Below are positions 1 to 7,613 of a DNA stretch of 41,265 bases, piece after piece; the stretch's first letter is position 1, and each line of letters begins with the position of its first letter. Position numbers and translations under genes: made by a program. Source of the DNA: an uncultured Slackia sp. (lineage in GTDB: Bacteria > Actinomycetota > Coriobacteriia > Coriobacteriales > Eggerthellaceae); NCBI GenBank assembly GCA_937895975.1, contig CALBLG010000187.1, forward strand, positions 1-41,265, read 5' to 3'. The notes under the pieces were generated by a model. It was given only the letters and a program-made list of their open reading frames with translations, was not told the DNA's origin and did not search any database.

Positions 1-67
1 AGCATCCGCCCAACGTAAGCGCAAGAGCCAGCGCGAGCATGGCGAAAGTAGACCGCGGCAAATGCAT
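1..67 (-). CDS. N-terminus of a lipoprotein (partial)
   Basis: Reading leftward from an ATG at 67 the frame gives a short basic start (MHLPRS), a hydrophobic Ala/Leu stretch and the lipobox LGGC, then leaves the window. This is a typical signal peptide for lipid attachment at Cys22, so the product is probably an extracytoplasmic lipoprotein. A ribosome binding site AGGAG (complement of 77-81) lies 9 nt upstream of the ATG. The gene is divergent from the AAA ATPase gene. Nothing of the mature protein is visible, so its function cannot be stated; solute-binding proteins are a common class with such leaders, but that is only a guess. Confidence 0.75.
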   Translation of the reverse strand, partial: MHLPRSTFAMLALALALTLGGC

Positions 68-99
68 AGAAAAACACTCCTGCCAGTTTCGAGGTTTTG

Positions 100-119
100 G
101 CATGTATATCGATACATGC
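100..119. promoter_or_regulatory. Dyad in the lipoprotein promoter region
   Basis: GCATGTAT (100-107) and ATACATGC (112-119) form perfect 8-bp arms around a 4-bp centre. The dyad sits 33 bp upstream of the leftward lipoprotein start, and on that strand it contains a TATACA that could be a -10 box. It could be an operator or part of the promoter; only the symmetry is seen directly. Confidence 0.4.
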
Positions 120-138
120 ATACTACCAATTTACAGCT

Positions 139-216
139 GCACTATTTGAGTGCGATTTCTAGGAAAAACGCACTCAAATAGTGCGTTTTTAGGTTAAAAT
201 TGCACTCAAGTAGTGC
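139..216. promoter_or_regulatory. Three evenly spaced GCACT-N5-AGTGC palindromes
   Basis: Copies lie at 139-153, 170-184 and 202-216. Each has perfect arms GCACT/AGTGC and an AT-rich 5-bp centre (ATTTG, CAAAT, CAAGT). Start-to-start distances are 31 and 32 bp, close to three helical turns, so the three sites face the same side of DNA. The middle copy extends to 11-bp arms (AAAAACGCACT...AGTGCGTTTTT, 164-190). The first two copies are also inverted to each other over 16 bp, so an RNA hairpin followed by five T is possible as an alternative. The last copy ends 5 bp before the ATG at 222. A TAAAAT at 195-200 may be the -10 box. This arrangement fits a cooperative repressor operator at the ATPase promoter. 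Confidence 0.6.
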
Positions 217-221
217 GTTTT

Positions 222-1406
222 ATGAAATGGTGGCATATGGACAGGCTTTACGAGTATATGAATCGCCAACTGAATGGCGTGAGCGACGAATTCCATAGGT
301 ATATCTACGATGAAATCAATTGGGATAACCGCATGTTGGGCCTTGTTGGGCCTCGCGGCGTTGGCAAAACTACGCTGTTTTTGCAGCGAATCAAAGAACA
401 CCATTCCCTCGCCGATACCTTGTACGTTTCCACCGAACACATGTATTTTGCCGACCATTCGCTCTACGATTTGGCTGAACAATTCTCGAAAAATGGCGGT
501 AAGTACCTCTTTGTTGACGAGGTTCATAAATACGAGGGCTGGTCGCGCGAACTCAAGCTTATGTTCGACTCGCTTCCCGATCTGCATGTGTATTTCGCTG
601 GGTCGTCGGTTCTCGATATCGAGAAGGGCGAAGCCGATTTGAGCCGCCGTGCTCCAAAATACTTGATGCAGGGGATGTCGTTTAGGGAGTACTTGGCAAT
701 TCGCCACGGCATCAACGCCCCGCGCTGCTCGCTCGACGAGGTGCTTCGTCATGAATCGAACATTCCTGGTGTTGAGCACCCGCTGCCTTTGTTCAAAGAT
801 TATTTGCGCCGCGGATATTATCCATTCGGCGCCGATGAACAGTTCGATATAGAGCTTGGCCAGGTGATTACCAGAACGCTTGAAATCGACATTCCCCAAT
901 TCGCGAACATGACGGCAGCGACGGGCCGCAAATTGAAGCGGCTGATGGCGATCGTGAGCACGCTCGCCCCATTCAAGCCAAACATGACGAGTCTCGGGAG
1001 CCAAATTCAGGTGAGCCGCAACAACATCGAGGATTATTTGCTCTACATGGAAAAGGCCGGCATGATAGCGCAATTGCGAACGAACGCGGGCGGGCTTGGC
1101 GCTTTGGGCAAAACGGAAAAGGTGTACCTCGACAACACCAACATTCTGTACAATCTCAGCGAGGGCAACGAGGATATCGGCAATGTGCGCGAGACATTTT
1201 TCTTCAACCAAATGCGCGTCCGCCACAAGGTGACCGCATCGAAGATATCCGATTTTGAAATCAATGGCTTGACTTTCGAGGCGAGCGGGAAGAACAAGGG
1301 TCGAAGCCAAATAGCACAAGCCGATTGCGGTTACATCGTGAAAGACGATATCGAATTCGGCCACGGCAATGTGGTGCCGCTTTGGGCATTCGGACTCACC
1401 TATTAG
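222..1406 (+). CDS. AAA-type ATPase (AAA_14-like), possible autoregulated accessory gene
   Basis: The 394-residue product has a Walker A motif GPRGVGKTT at about residues 43-51 and a Walker B followed by sensor-type residues (KYLFVDEVHKYEGW, about 95-108), a pattern of the AAA_14/DUF4143-type ATPases found across bacteria and archaea. The C-terminal half (from about residue 260) looks like a winged-helix plus nuclease-like region seen in this family, ending in a Gly/Lys stretch (GKNKGRSQIAQADCGYIVKDD). The physiological role of the family is not settled. Start is uncertain: GTG 213 lies inside the third palindrome, ATG 222 and ATG 237 are in frame, and none has a good ribosome binding site, so translation may be leaderless. 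The gene stands alone, divergent from a lipoprotein gene, and its base composition is slightly more AT-rich than its neighbours, as for an acquired accessory gene (impression, not computed). Confidence 0.75.
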   Translation: MKWWHMDRLYEYMNRQLNGVSDEFHRYIYDEINWDNRMLGLVGPRGVGKTTLFLQRIKEHHSLADTLYVSTEHMYFADHSLYDLAEQFSKNGGKYLFVDEVHKYEGWSRELKLMFDSLPDLHVYFAGSSVLDIEKGEADLSRRAPKYLMQGMSFREYLAIRHGINAPRCSLDEVLRHESNIPGVEHPLPLFKDYLRRGYYPFGADEQFDIELGQVITRTLEIDIPQFANMTAATGRKLKRLMAIVSTLAPFKPNMTSLGSQIQVSRNNIEDYLLYMEKAGMIAQLRTNAGGLGALGKTEKVYLDNTNILYNLSEGNEDIGNVRETFFFNQMRVRHKVTASKISDFEINGLTFEASGKNKGRSQIAQADCGYIVKDDIEFGHGNVVPLWAFGLTY

Positions 1407-1437
1407 AATGGGTCACCACTCGGGGCGGTGACCCATT
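1407..1437. terminator. Hairpin between convergent genes
   Basis: AATGGGTCACC (1407-1417) pairs perfectly with GGTGACCCATT (1427-1437) around a 9-nt loop. There is no T-run on either side, so it is a weak terminator candidate at best, although its place between the ATPase and HAD stop codons suits termination. Confidence 0.45.
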
Positions 1438-1453
1438 GGAGCCGGCTCTAAGG

Positions 1454-2116
1454 TTACGCGAACTTCAGCAAATCAGCCGGGGCGTCGATGAGTGCGCCAG
1501 GGTCGTTGTTGGTCAGATGATCGAGCGGCTGGTAGCCCCACACGCATCCGATGGGATAGGCGCCGGCGTTGTTCGCCACCTGCATGTCAACATCCGAATC
1601 TCCGATGTACGCGACGTGTTCGATAGGCACGCCGAGCGTCTTCGCAACAAGCAGCAACCCCTTCGGGTTGGGTTTGCGTGGCACGGGGCCGTCGCCCAGC
1701 GCGAAGTCCATCAGGTCTGCGAAGTAATGCTTCGTCAGAATTTGCACGCCACCATCGTATTTGTTTGACAGCACGGCGAGCTTTTTGCCGCGCGCTTTCA
1801 GTTGGCCGAGCGTGTCCATCATGCCGTCGTAGACCTTGGTCTTCTGGTTGCCCACTTCGTCGTAGCGCGCTTTCCACCAGGTTATGGCCTTCTCGGTTTC
1901 ATCGGCGCTAAGGTCCTGCGGCAGCGCCTGCAAAATAAGCGAGCGCAGGCCGTTGCCGATCATGGTGAGGATTTCTTCGGCGGTGTGGATGGGATAGCCG
2001 AAATGCGCCAGCGTCTCGTTGGTCACGTCGACCAAATCGGGCAGTGAGTCGAGCAGCGTTCCGTCCATATCAAACACAAACGCCTCGATGGTCCCGTGGT
2101 TGCGCAGGGTTTTCAT
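1454..2116 (-). CDS. HAD-family phosphatase, phosphoglycolate phosphatase-like
   Basis: The 220-residue protein is a full-length HAD subfamily IA hydrolase. Motif I is FDMDGTLLDS (Asp16 nucleophile, Asp18 acid/base), motif II is VLSNK, motif III the Lys in RKPNPKG, and motif IV is GDSDVDM. An alpha-helical cap lies between motifs I and II. Such enzymes hydrolyse small phosphate esters, for example 2-phosphoglycolate; the substrate cannot be fixed from sequence. The start at 2116 is chosen because AAAGGA lies 7-8 nt upstream; the open frame continues upstream to 2245 but that part is Arg-rich noise. It is transcribed away from nagB. A leader of about 45 nt with a GC-rich hairpin (2135-2154) precedes it. 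Confidence 0.85.
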   Translation of the reverse strand: MKTLRNHGTIEAFVFDMDGTLLDSLPDLVDVTNETLAHFGYPIHTAEEILTMIGNGLRSLILQALPQDLSADETEKAITWWKARYDEVGNQKTKVYDGMMDTLGQLKARGKKLAVLSNKYDGGVQILTKHYFADLMDFALGDGPVPRKPNPKGLLLVAKTLGVPIEHVAYIGDSDVDMQVANNAGAYPIGCVWGYQPLDHLTNNDPGALIDAPADLLKFA

Positions 2117-2559
2117 AGCGCGTCCTTTCAATGGGGCTGCGCCGTTGCGCAGCCGGCTGTTTGCCAGCAAGTATATCCATCGCGTTTGGCGGCGGTGTGG
2201 TGGCTGCGCCGTTGCGCGTGGCGACACGCGGTGGCCGCGCAACAAAAACCGCTATTTTTGGCAAAAAATCCCTGTTTTGGGGCGCGAAAGGGGCCGTTTT
2301 GCCGATTGCTCGTGCCTTTGGGCGTCTGTCGGAACGGTGCTGGAAAATCTGACCTGGGCTTTTATGAATCGCCAGTGGCTTCGGAGCGCGAAATCTGCCC
2401 CAAAATCGACTTATTTTGCCAAAAGGGCGCATTTTTGTAGATTCCGGCCGTTTTTGCTCGGGCTGGGCGGCTTCTGTTGCTTTGCGGCCGCATCTGGAAA
2501 AACGCGCGCGAGCCTGTATTATGGGGAGTTGCAAAAACAACGAAGAGAAGGACGCGTCC
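2117..2559. other. 443-bp gene-free divergent region between HAD phosphatase and nagB
   Basis: No credible gene is seen here; open frames on both strands are shadows with no ribosome binding site. For the leftward HAD gene there is TATACT (complement of 2170-2175) and a perfect hairpin GGCTGCGC/GCGCAGCC (2135-2142 with 2147-2154) in the presumed leader. The 16-mer GGCTGCGCCGTTGCGC occurs at 2135-2150 and again at 2202-2217. For nagB a -10 candidate lies at 2517-2522. The middle part (2240-2450) is rich in short G- and A-runs, with no structure I can name. Confidence 0.5.
2494..2522 (+). promoter_or_regulatory. Putative nagB promoter
   Basis: TATTAT (2517-2522) fits a -10 box, with CTGGAA (2494-2499) 17 bp upstream as a weak -35 box. 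It would give a leader of about 30 nt before the nagB start at 2560. Confidence 0.35.
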
Positions 2560-3381
2560 ATGCAAATATACGTGACCAAAGACTACCAGGAAATGAGCGA
2601 AGCCGCCGCCGACATGATCGTCGACTTGGTTGAAGAAAAGCCCGGCTGCGTTTTGGGTCTGGCCACTGGCTCCACGCCCGAGGGCCTGTATGCCGAAATC
2701 GCCAAGCGTCACGAGGCCGAGGGCGTCGATTTCTCGCGCGTGGCCACGTTCAACTTGGACGAGTATCGCGGTCTGCCGAACGACCACGAGCAAAGCTACC
2801 ACTACTTCATGAACAAACACCTGTTCAGCAAGGTGAACGTGCGCCCCGAGAACACTCACGTTCCCAACGGCGCGAATCCCGACGCCCAGGCCGCGTGCGA
2901 TGCCTACGAGGCATCCATCCTGCTCGCCGGCGGCATCGACCTGCAACTGCTGGGCCTTGGCCACAACGGACACATCGGTTTCAACGAGCCGGCGCCAGAG
3001 TTCCCGAAGGAAACCCATTGCGTCGATCTTACCGAGTCGACCATCGAGGTGAACAGCCGTCTGTTCAATTCGGCCGACGAGGTGCCGCGCCAGGCGTACA
3101 CCATGGGCATCGGCACCATTATGGCCGCCAAGCAGATTATCATTGTGGTGAGCGGCGAAGACAAGGCGCAAATCGTGCGCGACGCGTTCTTCGGCCCCGT
3201 GACCCCCGAGGTCCCGGCGTCTATTCTGCAGTTCCATCCCAACGCGGTGGCCATCGTGGACGAGGCGGCGTTCTCGCTGTGCGGCGACCTGGCCGATGAC
3301 GGCTGCGGCTGCGGCGACCCCGATTGCGACTGCGACCACGACCACGAGCATGGCGAAGGTTGCACCTGCCACGAAGAGTAG
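2560..3381 (+). CDS. nagB: Glucosamine-6-phosphate deaminase with Cys/His-rich C-terminal tail
   Basis: NagB converts glucosamine-6-phosphate to fructose-6-phosphate and ammonia in the cytoplasm. The catalytic signatures are present: LATGSTPEGLY (phosphate site, about 34-44), FNLDEYRGL with Asp67 as proton-transfer base, and GLGHNGHIGFNEP (His138, Glu143), the Asn136 variant seen in Bacillus-type NagB. The NagB fold ends near residue 245. Residues 248-273 are an added tail with six Cys, four His and many acidic residues (CGCGDPDCDCDHDHEHGEG...), which looks like a metal-binding segment and is not part of the usual 240-266-residue enzyme. GAAGGA lies 8 nt before the ATG at 2560. nagA follows in the same direction after a strong terminator, so the two may be separately transcribed parts of one pathway. 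Confidence 0.93.
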   Translation: MQIYVTKDYQEMSEAAADMIVDLVEEKPGCVLGLATGSTPEGLYAEIAKRHEAEGVDFSRVATFNLDEYRGLPNDHEQSYHYFMNKHLFSKVNVRPENTHVPNGANPDAQAACDAYEASILLAGGIDLQLLGLGHNGHIGFNEPAPEFPKETHCVDLTESTIEVNSRLFNSADEVPRQAYTMGIGTIMAAKQIIIVVSGEDKAQIVRDAFFGPVTPEVPASILQFHPNAVAIVDEAAFSLCGDLADDGCGCGDPDCDCDHDHEHGEGCTCHEE

Positions 3382-3393
3382 TGAACCGTATGC

Positions 3394-3423
3394 GAAGCGG
3401 CCTTGCGGGGCCGCTTCTTTTTT
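3394..3423 (+). terminator. Rho-independent terminator after nagB
   Basis: GAAGCGGCC (3394-3402) pairs with GGCCGCTTC (3409-3417), loop 6 nt, followed by six T. A classical strong terminator 12 nt behind the nagB stop. Confidence 0.85.
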
Positions 3424-3655
3424 GCGGTGCGGCAAAGGCGTTTGGAAAGGGCCGCCGTCGCTGCCGGGCCTGGGCGGAAGGCGCTGCGTCTCGCGCATCG
3501 AATCGCTTTCTGCCTCTATTTCGAACTCCCCGAAAACGAAACAAGGGGCTGCCAAAATGGGGCGTGGCTGCCCCTCATTCCAAGTGCGCCCCGCCTGCGT
3601 TCCTGTCGGGAACCATCCCGTTCTATTTGGGCTTCATCATGAAAGGAAGCGCGGC

Positions 3656-4786
3656 ATGTTGAAAATCACTGGCGCAAAAGTATTCAAGAATGGCGAGTTC
3701 GCCGAGGGCGATGTGCTTATCGAGGGCGACCGCATCGCGACGGCGTCCGCAGATGAATCCGCGGGCGACGTCGAGTCTATCGATGCCGCAGGACTGTATG
3801 CCATCCCCGGCCTTGTCGACATTCATACGCATGGCGCCGTGGGCCACGATTTTTGCGATGGTACGCACGAGTCTATCGACGCCATCACGCGTTACGAGGC
3901 CAGTCGCGGCGTTACGGCATGGTGCGGCACTACGATGACGTTCCCCGAGAAAAAGCTTGCTGGCATCATGCATTGCGCGGCCGAGCATGTCGATGCCGAC
4001 GATGCGGCGGCGCTCGTGGGCATCAATATGGAAGGCCCATTCATCAGTCCCGAGAAGGTTGGCGCGCAAAACCCCGCGTATGTGCAGCAGTGCGATGCGG
4101 CGATGTTCCGCCGTCTGCAGCAGGCGTCGGGCGGCAAAATCAAGCTGATTGATATTGCCCCCGAAGAGCCCGGCGCATACGAATTCATCGACGAAATGCA
4201 CGATGACGTGCGCATTTCCGTCGCACACACCTGCGCCGATTACGACCAGGCGGCTGAGGCGTTCCGTCGCGGTGCAAAGCACGTGACGCATTTGTACAAC
4301 GCCATGCCGGGGTTGCATCATCGCAAGCCCGGCGTGATTCCCGCCGCGCTCGAGGGCGGTGCCACGCCCGAGATTATCGCCGACGGCGTGCATATTCATC
4401 CGGCTATGGTGCGCCTGGCGTTTTCAATGTTCGGCGCCGATCGCATGATTTTGATCAGCGATTCCATGGAAGCCACCGGTATGCCCGATGGCGAATATTC
4501 GCTGGGCGGTCAGGCCGTGACGAAACGCGGCGCGCATGCGACGCTGCATGACGGCACGTTGGCGGGCAGCGCCACCGACCTCATGGGCTGTATGAAGACG
4601 GCTGCAACAGCAATGGGCCTGCCGCTCGAGGTTGCGGTGCGCGCCGCGACGGAAAACCCCGCGCGCGCGATCGGCGTGTTCGGCGAGCGCGGCAGCCTGG
4701 ATGCGGGCAAAGTGGCCGATGTGGTTTTGCTCGATGCCGATTTGAATGTGGCGGGTGTCATCTTGCGAGGCAAACGCATTCGCTAA
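3656..4786 (+). CDS. nagA: N-acetylglucosamine-6-phosphate deacetylase
   Basis: NagA removes the acetyl group from N-acetylglucosamine-6-phosphate and supplies the substrate of NagB encoded just upstream. The 376-residue length is usual for the family. Metal and catalytic residues of the amidohydrolase fold are visible: HTHG (His57, His59), EGPF (Glu126), SVAHT (His191), THLYNAM (His212) and ISDSMEATG (Asp269, the catalytic Asp). AAAGGAAG lies about 8 nt before the ATG at 3656. The 270 bp between nagB and nagA hold a terminator and probably a separate nagA promoter, which I could not pin down. No phosphotransferase system or GntR regulator gene lies in the window. Confidence 0.93.
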   Translation: MLKITGAKVFKNGEFAEGDVLIEGDRIATASADESAGDVESIDAAGLYAIPGLVDIHTHGAVGHDFCDGTHESIDAITRYEASRGVTAWCGTTMTFPEKKLAGIMHCAAEHVDADDAAALVGINMEGPFISPEKVGAQNPAYVQQCDAAMFRRLQQASGGKIKLIDIAPEEPGAYEFIDEMHDDVRISVAHTCADYDQAAEAFRRGAKHVTHLYNAMPGLHHRKPGVIPAALEGGATPEIIADGVHIHPAMVRLAFSMFGADRMILISDSMEATGMPDGEYSLGGQAVTKRGAHATLHDGTLAGSATDLMGCMKTAATAMGLPLEVAVRAATENPARAIGVFGERGSLDAGKVADVVLLDADLNVAGVILRGKRIR

Positions 4787-4935
4787 TGCCGCGCAATCCC
4801 GGGTTGAAGTCGTGGGGCGAGGGGCGGTCTCTTGGCCTAGATTTGGCGGGCTTGGGACTTGGCTGAACTTGGACCAGGGGGCTCTCCTTGAGGCCCACGC
4901 ACGGGCCACGCGAACCGCCTTCCTGCATGGTTTTG

Positions 4936-4964
4936 AGCCGCAGCTTTCGGGCTGCGGCTTTTTT
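4936..4964 (+). terminator. Rho-independent terminator upstream of yqeY
   Basis: AGCCGCAGC (4936-4944) pairs perfectly with GCTGCGGCT (4951-4959), loop TTTCGG, followed by a run of T to 4964. It ends transcripts from nagA before the yqeY gene. Confidence 0.85.
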
Positions 4965-4969
4965 CGCGC

Positions 4970-4975
4970 TATACT
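4970..4975 (+). promoter_or_regulatory. -10 box of yqeY
   Basis: TATACT directly behind the terminator and 32 bp before the yqeY start. No convincing -35 box is seen at the right distance. Confidence 0.45.
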
Positions 4976-5007
4976 CACGAGCGGTTAGAGAAAAGAAAGG
5001 GGCCGTT

Positions 5008-5451
5008 ATGAAATACGACGAGCTTAAAGACGAAATCAAAGCTGCAATGAAGGCGCACGACACCGTGCGTCGCGACATTCTGCGTCAGGTGCATGGCGAA
5101 ATCAAGAACATCGAGGTGAACGAGCGCCGCGAGGTGACCGATGCCGACGTGGATGCCATGCTGAAGCGCGTCATCAAGCAGACGAGCGAAACGCTGGAAG
5201 GTTCCATCAAGGCCGCGAACAACGACGAGCGCACGGCTATGCTGAAGCAGCAGGTCGAGATTCTGGAAGGCTACCTGCCCAAGCAGCTTGCCGGCGACGA
5301 GTTGGTGACCCTGGTTGAGAAGACCATCGCCGAGGTCGGCGCGCAAACCAAGCGCGACATGGGCAAAGTCATGGGCGCGCTGAATGCCGCGACCGGCGGA
5401 AACTTCGACAAGGCCCAGGCCGCCAAGGAGGTTGGCGCCCGTCTGGCGTAA
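5008..5451 (+). CDS. YqeY-like GatB/YqeY-domain protein
   Basis: The 147-residue product matches the YqeY family over its full length: N-terminal MKYDELKDEIKAAMKAHD, the ERREVTDADVDAMLKRVIKQ helix region, EGYLPKQL and the C-terminal DMGKVMGAL...GGNFDKAQAAKEV segment. The fold equals the tail domain of the GatB subunit of tRNA-dependent amidotransferase, which binds tRNA; free-standing YqeY proteins have no settled function. AAAGGGG lies 7 nt before the ATG at 5008. It is a single-gene unit bounded by a terminator upstream and a hairpin downstream. Confidence 0.9.
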   Translation: MKYDELKDEIKAAMKAHDTVRRDILRQVHGEIKNIEVNERREVTDADVDAMLKRVIKQTSETLEGSIKAANNDERTAMLKQQVEILEGYLPKQLAGDELVTLVEKTIAEVGAQTKRDMGKVMGALNAATGGNFDKAQAAKEVGARLA

Positions 5452-5810
5452 CGCTCTGTCGCTTCGGTGGGCTGGGGCTTGACGCCGCCGTGCGAGCCGC
5501 CCGGTTCGTCGTTCGCTCTGCCGCCCGGCCTGCCCTTGGTGCATCGTTCAACGAATGCTTTGCCCGACATGGCCTGCGCTGGCAGAAAACGCGCCGATTC
5601 AGTCTTAATGCTGCGCTGGCGCGCTAATTGGGCAGGAATCGCGACCATTCAGTCGCGATTCCTGTTGTTTACGGTTGCAAAACAGGTCATTTGCTGTGCT
5701 TCGTTGCGTTTGACGCTGAGTTTTCCTTCGGAATCTGCCGCGATGCCTTGCAAAAAGACTGAATGGCGGCCATTTCTGCCAGCCAACCCCGCGAGCGGCG
5801 CATTGACGAT
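5452..5810. other. 359-bp gene-free region between convergent genes
   Basis: The region separates the stop codons of yqeY and the first MurE-like gene. It holds one strong hairpin (5634-5663). A 116-codon open frame spanning most of it has no ribosome binding site and atypical composition, so I do not call it. I see no other structure. Confidence 0.5.
5634..5670. terminator. Hairpin terminator between yqeY and the MurE-like gene
   Basis: AGGAATCGCGAC (5634-5645) pairs perfectly with GTCGCGATTCCT (5652-5663) around a 6-nt loop, followed on the + strand by GTTGTTT. The stem is 12 bp; the T-tract is interrupted. Confidence 0.6.
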
Positions 5811-7391
5811 TTACTGAGCGTCGAATTCGTCGAGGGCCTGCCGCAATACCTTCCCATCGGGAACCATGGATACCGAGCCGCTGCCGCGTTTCTGCGACGT
5901 TTCGGCTCCCTTACCTGCGGCGACCACTATGGCCGGCCGTGTCGTCGTTTCGCGCACGGCGGTTCGAATGGCTTCGGTGCGGTCGAGGACAATTTGCCAG
6001 TTGCCGTTTCCTTGGGCCGCAACGTTGCGCGCAATTTCGGCGCAAATGTCTTCGACGTTTTCGGGACCGGGGTCGTCTTCGGTAATAACTATTCGGTCGG
6101 CGTACTTGCCCGCGGCGATGCCCATCGTTTCTCGTCTATCGAGCGCCTTGCCGCCGGTCGCCCCAAACACCACGCATATTTCCCGATCGGGGTAATGCTC
6201 GCGCAAATCGCGAAGAAGGGCTTCAAGCGCCATGCCGTTGTGCGCGTAATCGACCACGCCGACGATGCGCCCCGAATGCGAAGGGTGAAGCTCCATGCGG
6301 CCGGGCACCATTGCGCCCTCGAAGCCGTGCGCAACGTCGTCTACCGTCGCGCCCATATGCAGCGCGCAAGCAATCGCGCATAAGGCGTTGCTTATATTGA
6401 ATTTCGCAGGCGTGGGAACCTCCACGTCGCAATCGAACGCGGGCGTGTGCACCGCCACTCGCGCGCCTCCGTCGCTGCGTTCCATATGCTTAGCGAAAAC
6501 GTCGGCGTTCTGATCTGCGAGCGAGTACGTGGCGACGCTTTCACATTGCGCCGCGGCGGCAAGTATCTCGTCGGCGTGGTCGCTGTCGAGATTCACGACG
6601 GCATGTTTGCATTGGGCGAAAATTCGCAATTTACTGGCGAAATAGTCTTCGAACGTCGGGTGCTCGATGGGCGATATGTGGTCTTCGCCGATATTGATGA
6701 ACGCTCCTACCGAAAACGCGCACGCGGTGGTGCGCCCGTATTTCAGCGCCTGGCTCGAGGCTTCCATCACCATGGCGTCGGCCCCGCTTGCAACGGCGTT
6801 GGCGATTCTCTTTTGCAATTCGAACGGCTCAGGCGTGGTGAGGTGCGAGAAGCCGCTTTCAACGCCGTCGTCGAAAGAGATGCTCGACAGAATGGGGGTC
6901 TCGCGCTTTCCCAGCCGTTTGGTGCGCGCGTCGAGGATGCCCTTTAAATAATAGGCGCAGGTGGTTTTGCCTTTCGTGCCCGTGAATGCGCACAGGTTCA
7001 ACTGCTCCGACGGGTGCCCCCACGCGGCATCGGCCAGCAGTCCAAGCGCTTGGCGAATGTCCGACACGAGAATCGCCGGCGCGGAGACGCCGTAATCGAC
7101 CTCGGAAACGTAGGCAATGGCGCCGGCGGCAATGGCAGTTACCAGGTAGTCCCGCTTGAACGAAGCGCCCCTGCATACGAACAGCGCGCCGGGTCGCGCG
7201 TCACGGCTGTCGTCGGTGACGTATTGGACGAGCGCCTCGGGCGTTTCGGGTCCGTGTTCGCCGGGCTTCCTTTTCAAGATGCCCGCCCCGCGCAGTAAAT
7301 CGATGTATTGCGAGAGCTTTCGAACGCGTTGCGTTGCAGGCTGGGGCGCGGTTGCCGCAGTCGGAAAAACGGGCTGAATTGTATGCGTCAC
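5811..7391 (-). CDS. MurE-family ligase, Lys-type subgroup (first copy)
   Basis: Mur ligases add an amino acid to UDP-MurNAc-peptide using ATP in the cytoplasm. In this 526-residue protein the P-loop is TGTKGKTT (137-144), followed by TTPEP (185-189), MEASSQALKY (209-218), NIGEDHISPIEHPTFEDYF (233-251) with Lys254 in the place of the carbamylated Lys, and DYAHNGM (381-387). The DNPR signature that contacts diaminopimelate in Gram-negative MurE is replaced by EDDPGPE (438-444), and FGATGGKALDRR replaces the DAP-type glycine loop. Both changes resemble Lys-adding enzymes. The start is GTG 7391, with AAGGGAAG about 8 nt upstream; the longer frame to 7511 runs into the promoter region. It is divergent from the D-Asp ligase-like gene. 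Whether it adds Lys, Orn or acts later in wall assembly is open. Confidence 0.82.
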   Translation of the reverse strand: MTHTIQPVFPTAATAPQPATQRVRKLSQYIDLLRGAGILKRKPGEHGPETPEALVQYVTDDSRDARPGALFVCRGASFKRDYLVTAIAAGAIAYVSEVDYGVSAPAILVSDIRQALGLLADAAWGHPSEQLNLCAFTGTKGKTTCAYYLKGILDARTKRLGKRETPILSSISFDDGVESGFSHLTTPEPFELQKRIANAVASGADAMVMEASSQALKYGRTTACAFSVGAFINIGEDHISPIEHPTFEDYFASKLRIFAQCKHAVVNLDSDHADEILAAAAQCESVATYSLADQNADVFAKHMERSDGGARVAVHTPAFDCDVEVPTPAKFNISNALCAIACALHMGATVDDVAHGFEGAMVPGRMELHPSHSGRIVGVVDYAHNGMALEALLRDLREHYPDREICVVFGATGGKALDRRETMGIAAGKYADRIVITEDDPGPENVEDICAEIARNVAAQGNGNWQIVLDRTEAIRTAVRETTTRPAIVVAAGKGAETSQKRGSGSVSMVPDGKVLRQALDEFDAQ

Positions 7392-7567
7392 GATGCCGGC
7401 TTCCCTTCCCTTGAAATGCCGTTGGTCGTAAATGTGCCAACGATGATACCCGAAAAACCTGCTCCAGCGTTCGCCTCTGGGGCATCGGAGCGCTTTTGCG
7501 GCGTGAGGCACAACGTGCGGTTGATGCGAAGACCCGCCATGCGTGGCATCGGCGGAATCGCGCGCGG

Positions 7568-7573
7568 TATACT
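7568..7573 (+). promoter_or_regulatory. -10 box of the ATP-grasp ligase gene
   Basis: TATACT lies 40 bp before the start at 7614. GTGGCA (7543-7548) is a poor -35 candidate at 19 bp spacing. Confidence 0.4.
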
Positions 7574-7613
7574 AAGACGGTTATTCGCACAACCATATTG
7601 GAGGATTGCATTC

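Noticed and set aside
139..190. Simple intrinsic terminator upstream of the AAA ATPase
   Set aside because: The arms at 139-154 and 169-184 with following T would suit one, but no gene reads into it from the left, and the third phased palindrome is not explained by it; kept only as an alternative.
5467..5817. Possible small gene in the gap behind yqeY
   Set aside because: No ribosome binding site, it contains a strong terminator hairpin and its translation has no domain-like pattern.
5811..7511. Longer open frame of the first MurE-like gene starting at 7511
   Set aside because: The extra 40 residues run into the divergent promoter region and are Arg-rich; GTG 7391 has a strong ribosome binding site at the right distance.
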